Of a stretch of 38,937 nucleotides of DNA, positions 1 to 9,241 are shown one piece after another. The position numbers and the translations under genes are program-made. Source of the stretch: Candidatus Cybelea palsarum (lineage in GTDB: Bacteria; Vulcanimicrobiota; Vulcanimicrobiia; Vulcanimicrobiales; Vulcanimicrobiaceae); the NCBI GenBank assembly GCA_003166915.1, contig PMUK01000196.1:3232-42168 (forward strand), given 5' to 3'. The notes under the pieces are model-generated. The model searched no databases and was not told the origin of the DNA. It saw only the letters and a program-made list of their open reading frames with translations. Each line of letters begins with the position of its first letter. Positions within the stretch are counted from its first letter, which is position 1.

Positions 1-1436
1 CCATACAAGTATCCCAGCGTACAGCACACGCCTGGATTGATGGATGCCGCCAACTCAAAGTACGGATCGGACGGATTGCCGCTAGCAAGCCCGTGGAAGA
101 TCGCCTGGACGTCGACGAGCGGAACGTGTGAGGCTGTGGCGGCATCATCGATTCCCTGATTGATCGCATCGTTGAGCGCTTGAATCTTTCCGGCGAACTC
201 TGGGGTGATGTAGTAGTTGCCCAAACCGCTACCGGCCACGGCCTTGCAGTGCGGTTTGGGTACGGCGCAGTCCAAGTTCGGATAACTGAAGGGATACTGG
301 CCATTGTACTGAGCGATCTCGGTGACGCCCTGAAGCGTAAGGTAGCCACACGGTTTGGTCGTAGATCCGGGGACGCAGCCATCGGGGGTAGAGAGATGAT
401 ACCTGTTGGCGATTCCAGTGACGGTTTCTTTGCTGGCGCTGATGAGGCGGCTCAAAAGGCACCACGCATACGTCTGAAGGTCGCAATCTTTAAAACTCTT
501 CGGGTTGGTGACGCGCTGAAAGTAACCAACCTCGAGAATGTTCGGCAGATTGGCGACGACGATGCGAGCGCCCGCGCGTTGCAGCGTCGAGACCGCTGCC
601 CGCACGTCGCCCTCAGCCTGTCCAGCATTGCGATCGCCCCCGACAAAGCGACCGCCGCTCCCCATATACTTAAGCACGTCGTTGGCGCCTAGCCACACCG
701 TTGCCAGCGTCGGATGTCGAGAGGCCGCTGCGTTGACCGGCGTGAGGTCGTGCATGCTGGCAAAGTTCCCGAGTACCGGCCAGAATGTGCCGCTTTCGTC
801 CTGGACCACCATGCTAAGCAGTCCCGGGATTCCGGCGATCGGCTCGCACGTGTCCGTCTGTGGTTGGTGCATCGTGTTGGCTTCGTGTAGCGTCAGACCC
901 GGAACCCCAACGTTGCGGATCTGCGTTGAGTCGGGATCCATGCGCGTTCGCGCGTTGCCCTTGAGGTGAAAACCAGCGTTATTGAACCCGTGATCCACGG
1001 TGCACGGGTCGCCGGTTTTTAGGAAATTAAACGGCTGGAACGAATTGTCCGGTACTATTTGGTTATCGAGCCCCGGCCCTTTGATCAGCGGCAAGGGACT
1101 CGTCGATGGATCGTACATTTGCGCGATCGCGGTATCGAGCGGCTTGCCTGATGCCTGCTCATAAAGAAGTGACCACCACCCGTTCTCTTGCCCCGGCGGA
1201 ACGGTAGTGCTGTTGTATGGATTAGGCAGGCCGGTTGCGCCAAGAAATCCATCTGACTGGAAGCCTGCCGTCAAGCTGTCGCCGACGCCGACGATGTTCG
1301 AAAGAATTGTCTGCGGCCGCACCTGCGATCCGCGCAGCGGAAGAACCTGGCTCGAGCTCCCGCCCCCTCCGCCGCACGCTGCAAGCGCTGCGATCGCAAG
1401 GAATGTAGTGAAAATGTGAGCGTATGAGTTTTTCAT
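1..1436 (-). CDS. SGNH/GDSL-type hydrolase lipoprotein, 3' end beyond window
   Basis: This reading frame is open from an ATG at 1436 to the left edge, giving about 478 residues without a stop. The N-terminus is a lipoprotein signal peptide with lipobox LAAC followed by a Gly/Ser run, so the protein is probably exported and lipid-anchored. Block I of the SGNH hydrolases is seen as GVGDSLTAG, with the nucleophilic Ser, about 45 residues in. A block III-like GANDV follows mid-protein. The C-terminal block V (Asp-x-x-His) is not seen and would lie past position 1. Several Cys pairs suggest disulfides outside the cytoplasm. The family includes esterases and lipases; the substrate cannot be read from the sequence. 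It lies 17 nt after the barrel-protein gene on the same strand and is probably cotranscribed with it. Confidence 0.82.
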   Translation of the reverse strand, partial: MKNSYAHIFTTFLAIAALAACGGGGGSSSQVLPLRGSQVRPQTILSNIVGVGDSLTAGFQSDGFLGATGLPNPYNSTTVPPGQENGWWSLLYEQASGKPLDTAIAQMYDPSTSPLPLIKGPGLDNQIVPDNSFQPFNFLKTGDPCTVDHGFNNAGFHLKGNARTRMDPDSTQIRNVGVPGLTLHEANTMHQPQTDTCEPIAGIPGLLSMVVQDESGTFWPVLGNFASMHDLTPVNAAASRHPTLATVWLGANDVLKYMGSGGRFVGGDRNAGQAEGDVRAAVSTLQRAGARIVVANLPNILEVGYFQRVTNPKSFKDCDLQTYAWCLLSRLISASKETVTGIANRYHLSTPDGCVPGSTTKPCGYLTLQGVTEIAQYNGQYPFSYPNLDCAVPKPHCKAVAGSGLGNYYITPEFAGKIQALNDAINQGIDDAATASHVPLVDVQAIFHGLASGNPSDPYFELAASINPGVCCTLGYLY

Positions 1437-1453
1437 AATGTAGCCTCTGGCAC

Positions 1454-2683
1454 TCATAGTGGAAAGACGTTTGGCGAGCCGACCCCGAACTCCAGCTGCA
1501 GTTGCGTCGCTTTTAAACCGCCGATGGCCAAGCCGCATGCGTTGTTGACCGCTTGCTGGACCGTCAAGCACTTGATTCCAACGACACCGTCCGGACCGAG
1601 ATTCGTCGGACTGCCGCTATTGATCACGGCCTGAACGAAGGAGTACTTCGTCAACCGCTGCGATACGCCCAAGAAATACGCGATGAGGTGCTCGGGATAC
1701 GGATCGGTCGGCAGATAGTCGCGCGCGCTCTGGGGCTCGAAGAAGAGCGTCGTCGTGCGCGTCGGCGTGTACTCGAAGTAAAGTACCTGTGGAAGCTGCA
1801 TCGAGTTGCCGACATTGGCTCCGGCGGTATGAACGATCCACTGGGGCGCGACGGTGAACGTCGCGAACATCTTCGGCGTCTTCAGAAACGGTAGGGTTAT
1901 TGCGATGGCATAGTACTGCGCCGTACGTACCGGAATGTTCTCGACCGGTCCGTCAGGCAGATTATACGTGAAAGGAACGACGTCGTTGTGCCCCGGCGCA
2001 AATGCGATGATGCCGCCGCGAGCAACGTACGTTGGCGTAATGACGATTGGCAGGGGGCCTGGCAGTTTGTCCGATTTGATCACGAAGAGCTTGCTGAGCA
2101 TGAAGACGCCGAACGTGTCCTTCGTTGCCACGTTGATATTGCGCCCCGTTCCGGGGCCGCACGCGTTTCCGTCGCTTAAGTCGGCGCAGCCGACCGGGTT
2201 GCGAAAGCCGGCGAGGTAGACGGGCACCAAACCGCTGTTGAAGCCCTCCGGCCAGTGTTGCAGCTGGAACATGCTCACGAGCAAACGCGTCGACCAGTTG
2301 ACGTGGTAACCTACGGAGAGATCGGTGCCGCCCATCAGCCAGCCCTTACCGTACGAACCGATGTTGCCGTATGGATTGGCCGCCGAAATGGCTGCCATAT
2401 ACGTGAACCTCTCGCCGGGCAGCGCCATTACGGGGCCGACCCGCCGTTGCGAAACCGGCGGCGCCTGCGCAACGTTAGGGCTCGTCGCCGATGCCTGACG
2501 CCGAGCCTTCTCGCGGGCTGCCTGTTCTTGATCGAGGATGTTCTTGATCGCGGAATTCGCGCCGGGAACAATCGATTGTTGATAAACGTTCTCGGTGCCG
2601 TCGGCCAGCGCCGGCAATGCAGAAGCAACAATCGTCAATGCCGCTACTGCGGCGAGAACCGCGCCAAGAGGACGTCCGAGCAT
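1454..2683 (-). CDS. Probable outer-membrane beta-barrel protein, function unknown
   Basis: A 409-residue protein with a clear Sec signal peptide (hydrophobic stretch ending in SALPALA). A Gln/Ala-rich segment at about residues 35-75 follows. The rest is alternating hydrophobic/aromatic beta-rich sequence with many Gly, Tyr and Phe residues (for example SVGYHVNWSTRLLVSMFQL), which suggests a barrel or a periplasmic beta protein. I see no enzyme motif and do not recognise the family with certainty. The ATG at 2683 has a GGGAG ribosome site upstream. It lies 54 nt after the RND pump gene on the same strand, so it may serve export with the pump. It does not look like a TolC-type outer-membrane factor, which would be mostly helical. 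Confidence 0.6.
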   Translation of the reverse strand: MLGRPLGAVLAAVAALTIVASALPALADGTENVYQQSIVPGANSAIKNILDQEQAAREKARRQASATSPNVAQAPPVSQRRVGPVMALPGERFTYMAAISAANPYGNIGSYGKGWLMGGTDLSVGYHVNWSTRLLVSMFQLQHWPEGFNSGLVPVYLAGFRNPVGCADLSDGNACGPGTGRNINVATKDTFGVFMLSKLFVIKSDKLPGPLPIVITPTYVARGGIIAFAPGHNDVVPFTYNLPDGPVENIPVRTAQYYAIAITLPFLKTPKMFATFTVAPQWIVHTAGANVGNSMQLPQVLYFEYTPTRTTTLFFEPQSARDYLPTDPYPEHLIAYFLGVSQRLTKYSFVQAVINSGSPTNLGPDGVVGIKCLTVQQAVNNACGLAIGGLKATQLQLEFGVGSPNVFPL

Positions 2684-2737
2684 GCAAGCAACTCCCTGAA
2701 ATCGCCGGTGACGACAGTTATCAAATCGATCAGGCGT

Positions 2738-5700
2738 TTATCCAGAGGTTGGGCTTAACGATTGCAAATCCTTTTCTTGACGTTCGCCACTCGCTTGACC
2801 ATCGCGCCCCGCGGGTTTTCCACGCAGTTCGAGTGATTTAATGATGACGTAGAGCACCGGTGTGATGGCGAGATTCAGGAACGTCGAGACGAGCATGCCG
2901 CCGAAGACGACGGTGCCGAGCGAGTGACGCGCCGCGCTTCCGGCGCCGGTTTCAAAGACCAACGGAATCACCGCGATGATGAATGCGATAGACGTCATCA
3001 AGATCGGGCGCAAACGAGTTTGGGCGGCGCTCATTGCCGCCTGGACGACGCTTGCGCCTTCGTGCAATCGCTGGTTCGCGAACTGCACGATCAAAATCGC
3101 GCTCTTACTCGCGAGGCCGATCAGCATGACGTATCCGACCTGCGCGTACGCGTCTTGCGCGAGACTCGGATCGAACAAGCCCGGGATTGGGATTAGATGG
3201 CGCAAGTTCATAAAACCGAGTGCGCCGAAGAGCGCCGCGGGCACGGCCAGCAAGACGATGAGCGGATCGATGAAGCTCTCGTATTGGGCCGACAACACGA
3301 GGAAGACGAAGACGAGACCGAGTGCAAAAATGATCGTGCTCAAGCTGCCGGCAGCGATCTCGTCGAGCTGCAGACCCGACCATTCGTAACTCATGCCCGC
3401 CGGCATGACTTTTTGCGCGATCTGACCCATCGCGGTAAGCGCCTCGCCCGAGCCGTGCCCCGGCGCGTTGTTTCCGTTGAGCTCGATGTTGCGATAGAGG
3501 TTGTAATGCGTGATGATCGGCGCCGTGTTCACTTGTTGCATTTGCACGAGGGCGCTGATCGGCGTCATCACGGTGTTCGTCGCGTTCGTGCCAGCGCTGG
3601 GGCTAAACGGCGCCGGGGTCGCCAAGGGATTGACGGAGGCTGCCGTATTGTTTGCCGCGGAGCCGGAACTTACGTACAAGCCTTGCAGCGAGGAGACGCG
3701 GTTGCGGAACGGTTCGTCGGCCTGCACGTCGACCTGCCATGAGCGATTGAGAAAGGTGAAGTTGTTGACGTAGAGTGAGGCGAGATCGACTTCGAGGGTA
3801 TCGAAGATGTCGTTTAGCGAAATGCCGACCGCCTTAGCCTTGCTGCGATCGATGTTGAGCTGGACCTGCGGTGAATTCAGGCGAAACTGCGTGAAGACGT
3901 TCAGCAACCGCGGATCCTGCGCGGCGGCTCCCATCATGGCGTATGCGATCTTCGTTAGGACGGGGAGGCCTGCATTGCCGCGATCTTCGAGCTCGAACTG
4001 AAAGCCTCCAAAGCTTCCCACGCCGTTGATGGCGGGCGGGTTGAGCGCGAAGATCTGAGCCTGCGGAATATTCTTGAAGAACCCGTAGTTGACGCGACCG
4101 ATGACCGCATCGATACCGTCGTCGGCACCCTTGCGCTGGCCCCAGGGCTTGAGCAGGCAGAACATCAGTCCGCGGTTTGGCGCCGCTCCCGTGAAACTGA
4201 ATCCTCCGACGTCGAACAAGTAGCGGACTTGCGGCTGGCTTCGAATGACGGCCTCGGCCTTCTCCGCGATCGCCGTCTCGGCGGAGAGCGAGGTTCCTTC
4301 GGGCGCCTGCAGCAAGACGATGAAATACCCCTGATCTTCGCTCGGAATGAACGACGTCGGCGTTTTCACGAACATGAAGAGCGTCGCCAGCAGCGCGAGG
4401 CCGAAGATGCCCACCGCGACCCAGCGAAACCGGAAGAGCCGCGGTAACTCCGAGGCATACCAATGGCGGAAGCGCGCGAGACCCGCATTGAACCACTTAA
4501 AGAAGAAGAACTGGGACTCGACGTCGCCGGTGAGCAGCCGCGCCGACATCACGGGCGCGAGCGTCAGCGCTTGGAAGAGCGAGATCGTGATCGCCGCCGC
4601 GATCGTCAAGGCAAACTGTTTGTAAAGCTGCCCGGTCGTGCCGGGGAAGAAACCGACGGGAATAAAGACGGCCAGCAGGACGAGCGACGACGCCACGACC
4701 GCGCTCTGGATCTCGCGCATCGCCTCCGCCGCGCTCGCGACGCCGCTCTGGCGCCCCTTGTTCATCTCGATGTGGCGGGCGATGTTTTCGATGACGACGA
4801 TCGCGTCGTCGACGACGAGACCGGTGGCCAGCGTCAGGCCGAAGAGGGTGATCGTGTTGATCGTGAAGCCGAAGATCTTCATGACGAAAAACGTTCCGAT
4901 GAGCGAAACGGGAATCGTCACCGCAGGAATCAACGTCGAGCGGGGATTCTGCAGGAAGACGTAGATCACGAGTACGACCAGAAAGATGGATAGCAGCAGC
5001 GTGATGATGACTTCTTTAACCGATTCCGCAACGAAATCCGTCGTGTTGAAGGCGACGGTGTAATGAAGGCCCTTCGGGAAGTTCTTGGAGAGCGTGTTCA
5101 TCTCGCTAAGCACGCCATTGGAGACCTGCAGCGCGTTAGCCGTCGGATACTGCAAAATGCCCAGGCCAACCGTTTCAGGATTGCCGTTGAAGCGCAGCGC
5201 CGTGCTATAGTCTTCGGCGCCGAGTTCGATGCGCGCGACGTCGCCCAAACGCGTGAACCCTCCGTTGGGGTTCGCGCGAAGAATGATATTGCCGAACTCC
5301 TGGGGGCTCGAAAGCTGCGTCAGCGCATTGACGGTATAGGTATACGGTTGTTTTTCCGACTCGGGAGCCGCGCCGATGCTTCCGCTGGCAATCTCGGCGT
5401 TCTGCTCTTGCAAGGCCGTGACCACGTCGCCGGCGTCGAGTCCCTGTTGTGCCAGTTTGTTGGGATTGATCCAGATCCGCATCGCGTACTGGCGTTGGCC
5501 GAAGACGCGGACGAGCGAGACGCCCGGGACGCGCGAAAGATCATTGACGATATTGAGCTGCGCGTAGTTGCTCAGGAAGAGCGTGTTATAGCTGCTCGTA
5601 TCCGACGTGAGCGCGATGCCCATCACGAAGGATCCCGAGTTCTTGCTTACCTGCACGCCGACTTGCTGCACCGTCGCCGGTAGCTGGCCAATTGCCGACT

Positions 5701-6031
5701 GCACGGAGTTCTGCACGTCGGCAGCGGCGATATCGAGATTCGTTTCGAGCGTAAAGGTACAGGTGATCGTCGACGTGCCCTGCGAGCTGGTCGAGCTGAT
5801 GTAGCGCAGGCCTTGAACGGTATTGACCGCCTCTTCCAGCGGCGTCGTGACCTGCGCCTCGACCGCCTGGGGAGCCGCGCCGACGTACGAAGCGGTGATG
5901 GTGACGACCGGTGGGGATATCTGGGGGTACTGGGCCAGCGGCAATGTCGGCATGACGACCAGGCCGCCGATCAGGATGATTAACGAGCAGACCGTTGCCA
6001 GGACTGGCCTGGTGAGAAAGACCTTCGTCAC
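2738..6031 (-). CDS. RND multidrug efflux transporter, AcrB/HAE1 family
   Basis: A 1097-residue inner-membrane, proton-driven drug exporter of the AcrB type. The N-terminal helix is typical (FLTRPVLATV). The tandem porter-domain duplication is present. The TM4 proton-relay pair is seen in GLVVDDAIVVIEN, and the TM10 lysine in IGLASKSAILIVQFA. The protein is slightly longer than the usual 1030-1050 because of an Ala/Ser/Thr/Asn-rich insert in the second porter loop (SGSAANNTAASVNP) and a short insert before TM10. The start is GTG at 6031 with a weak ribosome site. No periplasmic adaptor (membrane-fusion protein) gene lies beside it. On this strand it follows lipA, separated by 96 nt that hold a palindromic repeat, so it probably has its own promoter or gets weak readthrough. 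Confidence 0.95.
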   Translation of the reverse strand: MTKVFLTRPVLATVCSLIILIGGLVVMPTLPLAQYPQISPPVVTITASYVGAAPQAVEAQVTTPLEEAVNTVQGLRYISSTSSQGTSTITCTFTLETNLDIAAADVQNSVQSAIGQLPATVQQVGVQVSKNSGSFVMGIALTSDTSSYNTLFLSNYAQLNIVNDLSRVPGVSLVRVFGQRQYAMRIWINPNKLAQQGLDAGDVVTALQEQNAEIASGSIGAAPESEKQPYTYTVNALTQLSSPQEFGNIILRANPNGGFTRLGDVARIELGAEDYSTALRFNGNPETVGLGILQYPTANALQVSNGVLSEMNTLSKNFPKGLHYTVAFNTTDFVAESVKEVIITLLLSIFLVVLVIYVFLQNPRSTLIPAVTIPVSLIGTFFVMKIFGFTINTITLFGLTLATGLVVDDAIVVIENIARHIEMNKGRQSGVASAAEAMREIQSAVVASSLVLLAVFIPVGFFPGTTGQLYKQFALTIAAAITISLFQALTLAPVMSARLLTGDVESQFFFFKWFNAGLARFRHWYASELPRLFRFRWVAVGIFGLALLATLFMFVKTPTSFIPSEDQGYFIVLLQAPEGTSLSAETAIAEKAEAVIRSQPQVRYLFDVGGFSFTGAAPNRGLMFCLLKPWGQRKGADDGIDAVIGRVNYGFFKNIPQAQIFALNPPAINGVGSFGGFQFELEDRGNAGLPVLTKIAYAMMGAAAQDPRLLNVFTQFRLNSPQVQLNIDRSKAKAVGISLNDIFDTLEVDLASLYVNNFTFLNRSWQVDVQADEPFRNRVSSLQGLYVSSGSAANNTAASVNPLATPAPFSPSAGTNATNTVMTPISALVQMQQVNTAPIITHYNLYRNIELNGNNAPGHGSGEALTAMGQIAQKVMPAGMSYEWSGLQLDEIAAGSLSTIIFALGLVFVFLVLSAQYESFIDPLIVLLAVPAALFGALGFMNLRHLIPIPGLFDPSLAQDAYAQVGYVMLIGLASKSAILIVQFANQRLHEGASVVQAAMSAAQTRLRPILMTSIAFIIAVIPLVFETGAGSAARHSLGTVVFGGMLVSTFLNLAITPVLYVIIKSLELRGKPAGRDGQASGERQEKDLQSLSPTSG

Positions 6032-6077
6032 GCTAGCCGTTCCAACCGAACGAAGTTAGCCGCGGTTGCGCTTCCCG

Positions 6078-6129
6078 TTGTCATCCTGAGCCCTTCGGCT
6101 CCGCTCAGGACAGGCTCCGCCGAAGGATC
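6078..6129. repeat. Dispersed palindromic repeat, copy A (3' end of lipA)
   Basis: This copy carries the core TCATCCTGAGC. The 8-bp arms TCCTGAGC (6084-6091) and GCTCAGGA (6103-6110) are perfectly complementary. A second pair, CCTTCGGC (6092-6099) and GCCGAAGG (6119-6126), interleaves with them, so the element can fold in more than one way. The lipA stop codon (6128-6130) overlaps its last bases. No U-rich tract follows on either strand, so it is not a standard intrinsic terminator. Confidence 0.9.
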
Positions 6130-7084
6130 AGAAGGCTTGTTCGGCGTGATAGGAGCTGCGGGAAAGCGGGCTCGAGACGACCTGATGGAACCCCCTGCGC
6201 CCCGCCACCTCGCCGAGTCGCTTGAAGGCTTCGGGCGTGATGAACTCGACGACCGGCAGGTGCTTTTTGGAGGGCTGCAAGTATTGGCCCATCGTGAAGA
6301 TGTCGACGCCGGCGCGGCGCGCGTCGTCCATCGCCATCTCGATCTCGGCTTCGGTCTCGCCCAATCCCAGCATCAGCGACGTCTTGGTGTAACGATTCGG
6401 AGCGCGCCCTTTGGCGTGCGCCAACACCTTGAGCGACTGGTCGTAGCCTGCCCGCTTGTCGCGCACGTGCGGCGTCAAGCGCCGTACGGTCTCCAGATTG
6501 TGGGCGAAGACGTCGGGCCGTGCGTCTACGACGATGTTGACTGCGGTGAGATCGCCGCGGTAATCGCCACTGAGAATCTCGACTCGAGCTCCGGGAACGC
6601 GCTCGTGAATCGCTCGCACGGTGTTCGCGAAGATCAATGCGCCGCCGTCGGGGAGGTCGTCGCGGTCGACGGCCGTCACGACGAGATATTTCCAGCCCAA
6701 GTCGCGCACGGCTTCGGCAACGCGCAGCGGTTCAAGCCAATCGACTGCTCCGCGCGGATTACCGGTTTTGACGTTACAAAAACGGCAGCCGCGCGTGCAG
6801 AGATCGCCCAAGATCATGATCGTCGCGGTTCCAGCGCCCCAGCATTCCGCCATATTCGGACAGGCCGCCTCTTTGCATACCGTATGCAGGGAGAGCTCAT
6901 TAACGCGCGTCTTGACGCGCTCGTACTCCGGGCCACTCGGCAACGAAACCCTCAACCACGCCGGCTTCCTCGTAACTCTCCCAGTCTCCGGCGTCCGGAC
7001 TCTCTCAGTGTCATCCAGAGCCCAGTCGAAGGACATGTCATCCTGAGCGCAGTCGAAGGATGACAAGAGGTCAACCTCGATCAT
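6128..7084 (-). CDS. lipA: Lipoyl synthase (radical SAM)
   Basis: Inserts two sulfurs into the octanoyl group on E2 or H proteins to make lipoyl cofactor. All family marks are present: the auxiliary-cluster cysteines in [12 protein letters not shown], the radical-SAM motif CTRGCRFC, and a C-terminal RSSY motif whose Ser ligates the auxiliary cluster. The ATG at 7084 overlaps the lipB stop as ATGA, indicating translational coupling. The oddity is the N-terminus. Before the conserved [13 protein letters not shown], about residues 8-26 are two 9-residue units ([18 protein letters not shown]) that are the direct translation of the dispersed repeat at 7011-7065. The core enzyme looks intact, so the insertion is probably tolerated. 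Confidence 0.97.
   Translation of the reverse strand: MIEVDLLSSFDCAQDDMSFDWALDDTERVRTPETGRVTRKPAWLRVSLPSGPEYERVKTRVNELSLHTVCKEAACPNMAECWGAGTATIMILGDLCTRGCRFCNVKTGNPRGAVDWLEPLRVAEAVRDLGWKYLVVTAVDRDDLPDGGALIFANTVRAIHERVPGARVEILSGDYRGDLTAVNIVVDARPDVFAHNLETVRRLTPHVRDKRAGYDQSLKVLAHAKGRAPNRYTKTSLMLGLGETEAEIEMAMDDARRAGVDIFTMGQYLQPSKKHLPVVEFITPEAFKRLGEVAGRRGFHQVVSSPLSRSSYHAEQAF
7011..7065. repeat. Dispersed palindromic repeat, copy B (in-frame inside lipA)
   Basis: Two tandem units with a 27-bp period. The one at 7038-7065 is canonical (TCATCCTGAGCGCAGTCGAA then GGATGACA) with 7-bp ends TCATCCT/AGGATGA able to pair. The one at 7011-7036 is degenerate. Both are translated as part of lipA without breaking its frame. 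Confidence 0.92.
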
Positions 7085-7743
7085 GCGACCTGCTGCTCTG
7101 CTACAAACGTGACGTCAAACGTGCGCGACAGTTCGTCGAGAAGCACGCTTTTTGCCTCGGAAACCGCAACGCGACGCCCGCTCTCCGCCGACAGTGACGT
7201 TATCCCGCGGTCGGTGAAGCCGCATGGATTGATGAGGCGATCGTAGTCGAGGCTCGTTGAAACGTTGAGGGCGATGCCGTGCATCGAAACCATGCGTTGC
7301 ACCGCGAGTCCGATGGCGCAGATTTGATTGCGGCCCACCCAGACGCCGGCGTGATCGCTCCACCGCTCGCCGGCGACGCCGAACCGCGCACAGCAGTCGA
7401 TGGCCGCGCCTTCCAATGACCTGACGAGCGGCACTACCTCTCTGAACCGCTCGAGCCTTCGAATTGGATACACAACGAGCTGCCCGGGTCCGTGATAGGT
7501 GACGTCGCCGCCCCGCTCGACCTCGACGACGTCGACGCCGCGCGCGGCGAGCTCTTCCTTCGAGAGCAACAGGTTTTCGTGTTTGGCTTGCCGGCCGAGG
7601 GTGATCACCGGTTCGTGCTCGACGACGATCCACGTATCGGCCTCGCGCCCTTCGCGTACGGCGGCATGGAGCCGCCGTTGAAGCTCCCACACTTCGCGAT
7701 ACGGCCTCAGGCCGAGATCCAAAATCCGCGCGCTAGCGGTCAA
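7081..7743 (-). CDS. lipB: Octanoyl-[ACP]:protein octanoyltransferase LipB-like
   Basis: Transfers octanoyl from ACP to lipoyl domains, supplying LipA. The 220-residue protein has the family signature [18 protein letters not shown] (about residues 77-94), the MHGIALNV segment and the acyl-accepting cysteine in INPCGF (Cys174). The catalytic lysine normally placed just before the I-C/A-x-x-G segment (Lys135 in E. coli LipB, Lys142 in M. tuberculosis LipB) reads as Gln140 here (GRNQICAIG; codon CAA at 7326-7324). The start is TTG at 7743, overlapping the lpdA stop by 4 nt (TTGA), and the stop overlaps the lipA ATG. The family assignment is firm; full activity is less sure because of the Gln. 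Confidence 0.92.
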   Translation of the reverse strand: MTASARILDLGLRPYREVWELQRRLHAAVREGREADTWIVVEHEPVITLGRQAKHENLLLSKEELAARGVDVVEVERGGDVTYHGPGQLVVYPIRRLERFREVVPLVRSLEGAAIDCCARFGVAGERWSDHAGVWVGRNQICAIGLAVQRMVSMHGIALNVSTSLDYDRLINPCGFTDRGITSLSAESGRRVAVSEAKSVLLDELSRTFDVTFVAEQQVA

Positions 7744-9182
7744 GCACTCACCGGAGCCTTCGGCTTGGGATTGATTATGTGGATCGCCTTACCGTGCGAG
7801 GCCTCCGCGGCATCCATGATTCCTTCAGTTAGCGTGGGATGGGGATGGACGGAGAGGCCGATATCTTCAAGCGTTGCGCCCATCTCGAGCGCGATCACGC
7901 CTTCACCGATCATCGACTCGGCTTGCGGTGCGACGATGTGCATGCCCAGCAGCAAATCGCTCTTCGCGTCGCCAACGAGCTTGATCAAGCCTTCGGACTC
8001 GTTCATCGTTCGGGCGCGACCGCTTGCGGCGAGCGGAAACTTGCCGATGCGAACCTCGTGACCGGCTGCTTTTGCCTCCTCTTCAGATAGGCCGACGGTC
8101 GCCACCTCAGGATCGGTGTAGACGCAGTTCGGCACGGCGACCGGATCGAAGGCTGCCGACTTGTCGCCCGAGATTACTTCTGCCGCGATAACGCCCTGCT
8201 TCATCGCGCGATGCGCGAGCAGCGGGGCGCCGGTAACGTCGCCGATCGCGAAAATGTTCGGGACCTTCGTACGTTGCTGAAGATCGGTAGGAATAAAACC
8301 GCGCTCGTCAATCTGCAGCCCCGCTGCCTTCAGATTGAGAGTGTCGGTCACCGGCCGGCGACCGACGGCCACGAGTGCCATATCGAACTCGCGCACCTCG
8401 TCTTTGCCGCCAGTTCCCTCGCCGTTGAGCGTTGCCCGCACGGTATCGCCCTTCTTTTCGAGCGCGCCGACTTTCGTATTGAGCATGAACTCGACGCCTT
8501 GCTTTTTCAGAATCCGTCCGAGCGTCTTGCCGATTTCGAGATCCGTGCCGGTGAGAATCTGCGGCATCATCTCGACGACCAAGACCTCCGCGCCCAGCCG
8601 CCCGTAGACGGTCGCGAACTCTAAACCGATCACGCCGCCGCCGATGACCAAAAGCTTCTTCGGAATGCGTTCCAGCTTGACGGCGTCGTCGGAGTTGATG
8701 ATGATCTTCCCGTCGCGCGGCCACGCCTTAACGTCCACGGGGGCCGAGCCGGTCGCAATTACGACGTTCTGTGCCTTGATCGTAAGTTCGCTGCCGTCGC
8801 TTTTCGCGACGATCTCCGTCGGCGATTTAAACGAGGCCTCCGCGCGCATGAACTCCACGCCGTTGGCTTTGAAGAGCGTCTTGACGCCGTTGACGTTTGC
8901 GCTCACGACCTCGTTCTTGAACTTTGCCACGCTCTCGCGCTGGACTTCGGCTTTGGGAACCTTCAATCCGATCGCGTCCGCGCGCTCGATGTGACGGACG
9001 ACCTCGCCGACGTGCAGCAACGCCTTCGTCGGGATGCACCCCCAGTTCAAGCAGACGCCGCCGACCTCGTCCCGATCGACGCAGAGAACCTTCTTGCCCA
9101 ACTGACCAAGCCGAATCGCGACGTGATAGCCACCCGGTCCCGCGCCAATAACGACGACGTCAAACTGCTGCTCTTTGCTCAT
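7740..9182 (-). CDS. lpdA: Dihydrolipoamide dehydrogenase (E3)
   Basis: A flavoprotein that reoxidises dihydrolipoamide in 2-oxoacid dehydrogenase and glycine-cleavage complexes. The FAD-binding GAGPGGYHVA is near residue 14. The redox disulfide is in GGVCLNWGCIPTKA, and the NAD-binding GGGVIGLEFA is near residue 185. The C-terminal His-Glu dyad is in HPHPTLTE. The 480-residue length is standard. It heads an lpdA-lipB-lipA operon with 4-nt overlaps, coupling E3 with lipoyl cofactor synthesis. No E1, E2 or glycine-cleavage genes are in the window, so its complex is not known from here. It is divergent from mutY across 59 nt, which must hold both promoters. Confidence 0.97.
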   Translation of the reverse strand: MSKEQQFDVVVIGAGPGGYHVAIRLGQLGKKVLCVDRDEVGGVCLNWGCIPTKALLHVGEVVRHIERADAIGLKVPKAEVQRESVAKFKNEVVSANVNGVKTLFKANGVEFMRAEASFKSPTEIVAKSDGSELTIKAQNVVIATGSAPVDVKAWPRDGKIIINSDDAVKLERIPKKLLVIGGGVIGLEFATVYGRLGAEVLVVEMMPQILTGTDLEIGKTLGRILKKQGVEFMLNTKVGALEKKGDTVRATLNGEGTGGKDEVREFDMALVAVGRRPVTDTLNLKAAGLQIDERGFIPTDLQQRTKVPNIFAIGDVTGAPLLAHRAMKQGVIAAEVISGDKSAAFDPVAVPNCVYTDPEVATVGLSEEEAKAAGHEVRIGKFPLAASGRARTMNESEGLIKLVGDAKSDLLLGMHIVAPQAESMIGEGVIALEMGATLEDIGLSVHPHPTLTEGIMDAAEASHGKAIHIINPKPKAPVSA

Positions 9183-9241
9183 ACCCGTGGCTTCGCCTAA
9201 TCGGGAGCGTTCCCCACGAAAAGGGCGAAGCGGCTCGCTCT

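Noticed and set aside
2738-6031. Several long open frames on the plus strand opposite the RND gene (for example 4463-4993 and 5063-5683).
   Set aside because: They are Arg/Asp-rich shadow frames of a clear AcrB-type gene, with no domain or ribosome-site support; common in GC-rich coding DNA.
6078-6129. Intrinsic terminator between lipA and the RND gene.
   Set aside because: A stable hairpin exists but no U-rich tract follows on either strand; it matches the dispersed repeat instead.
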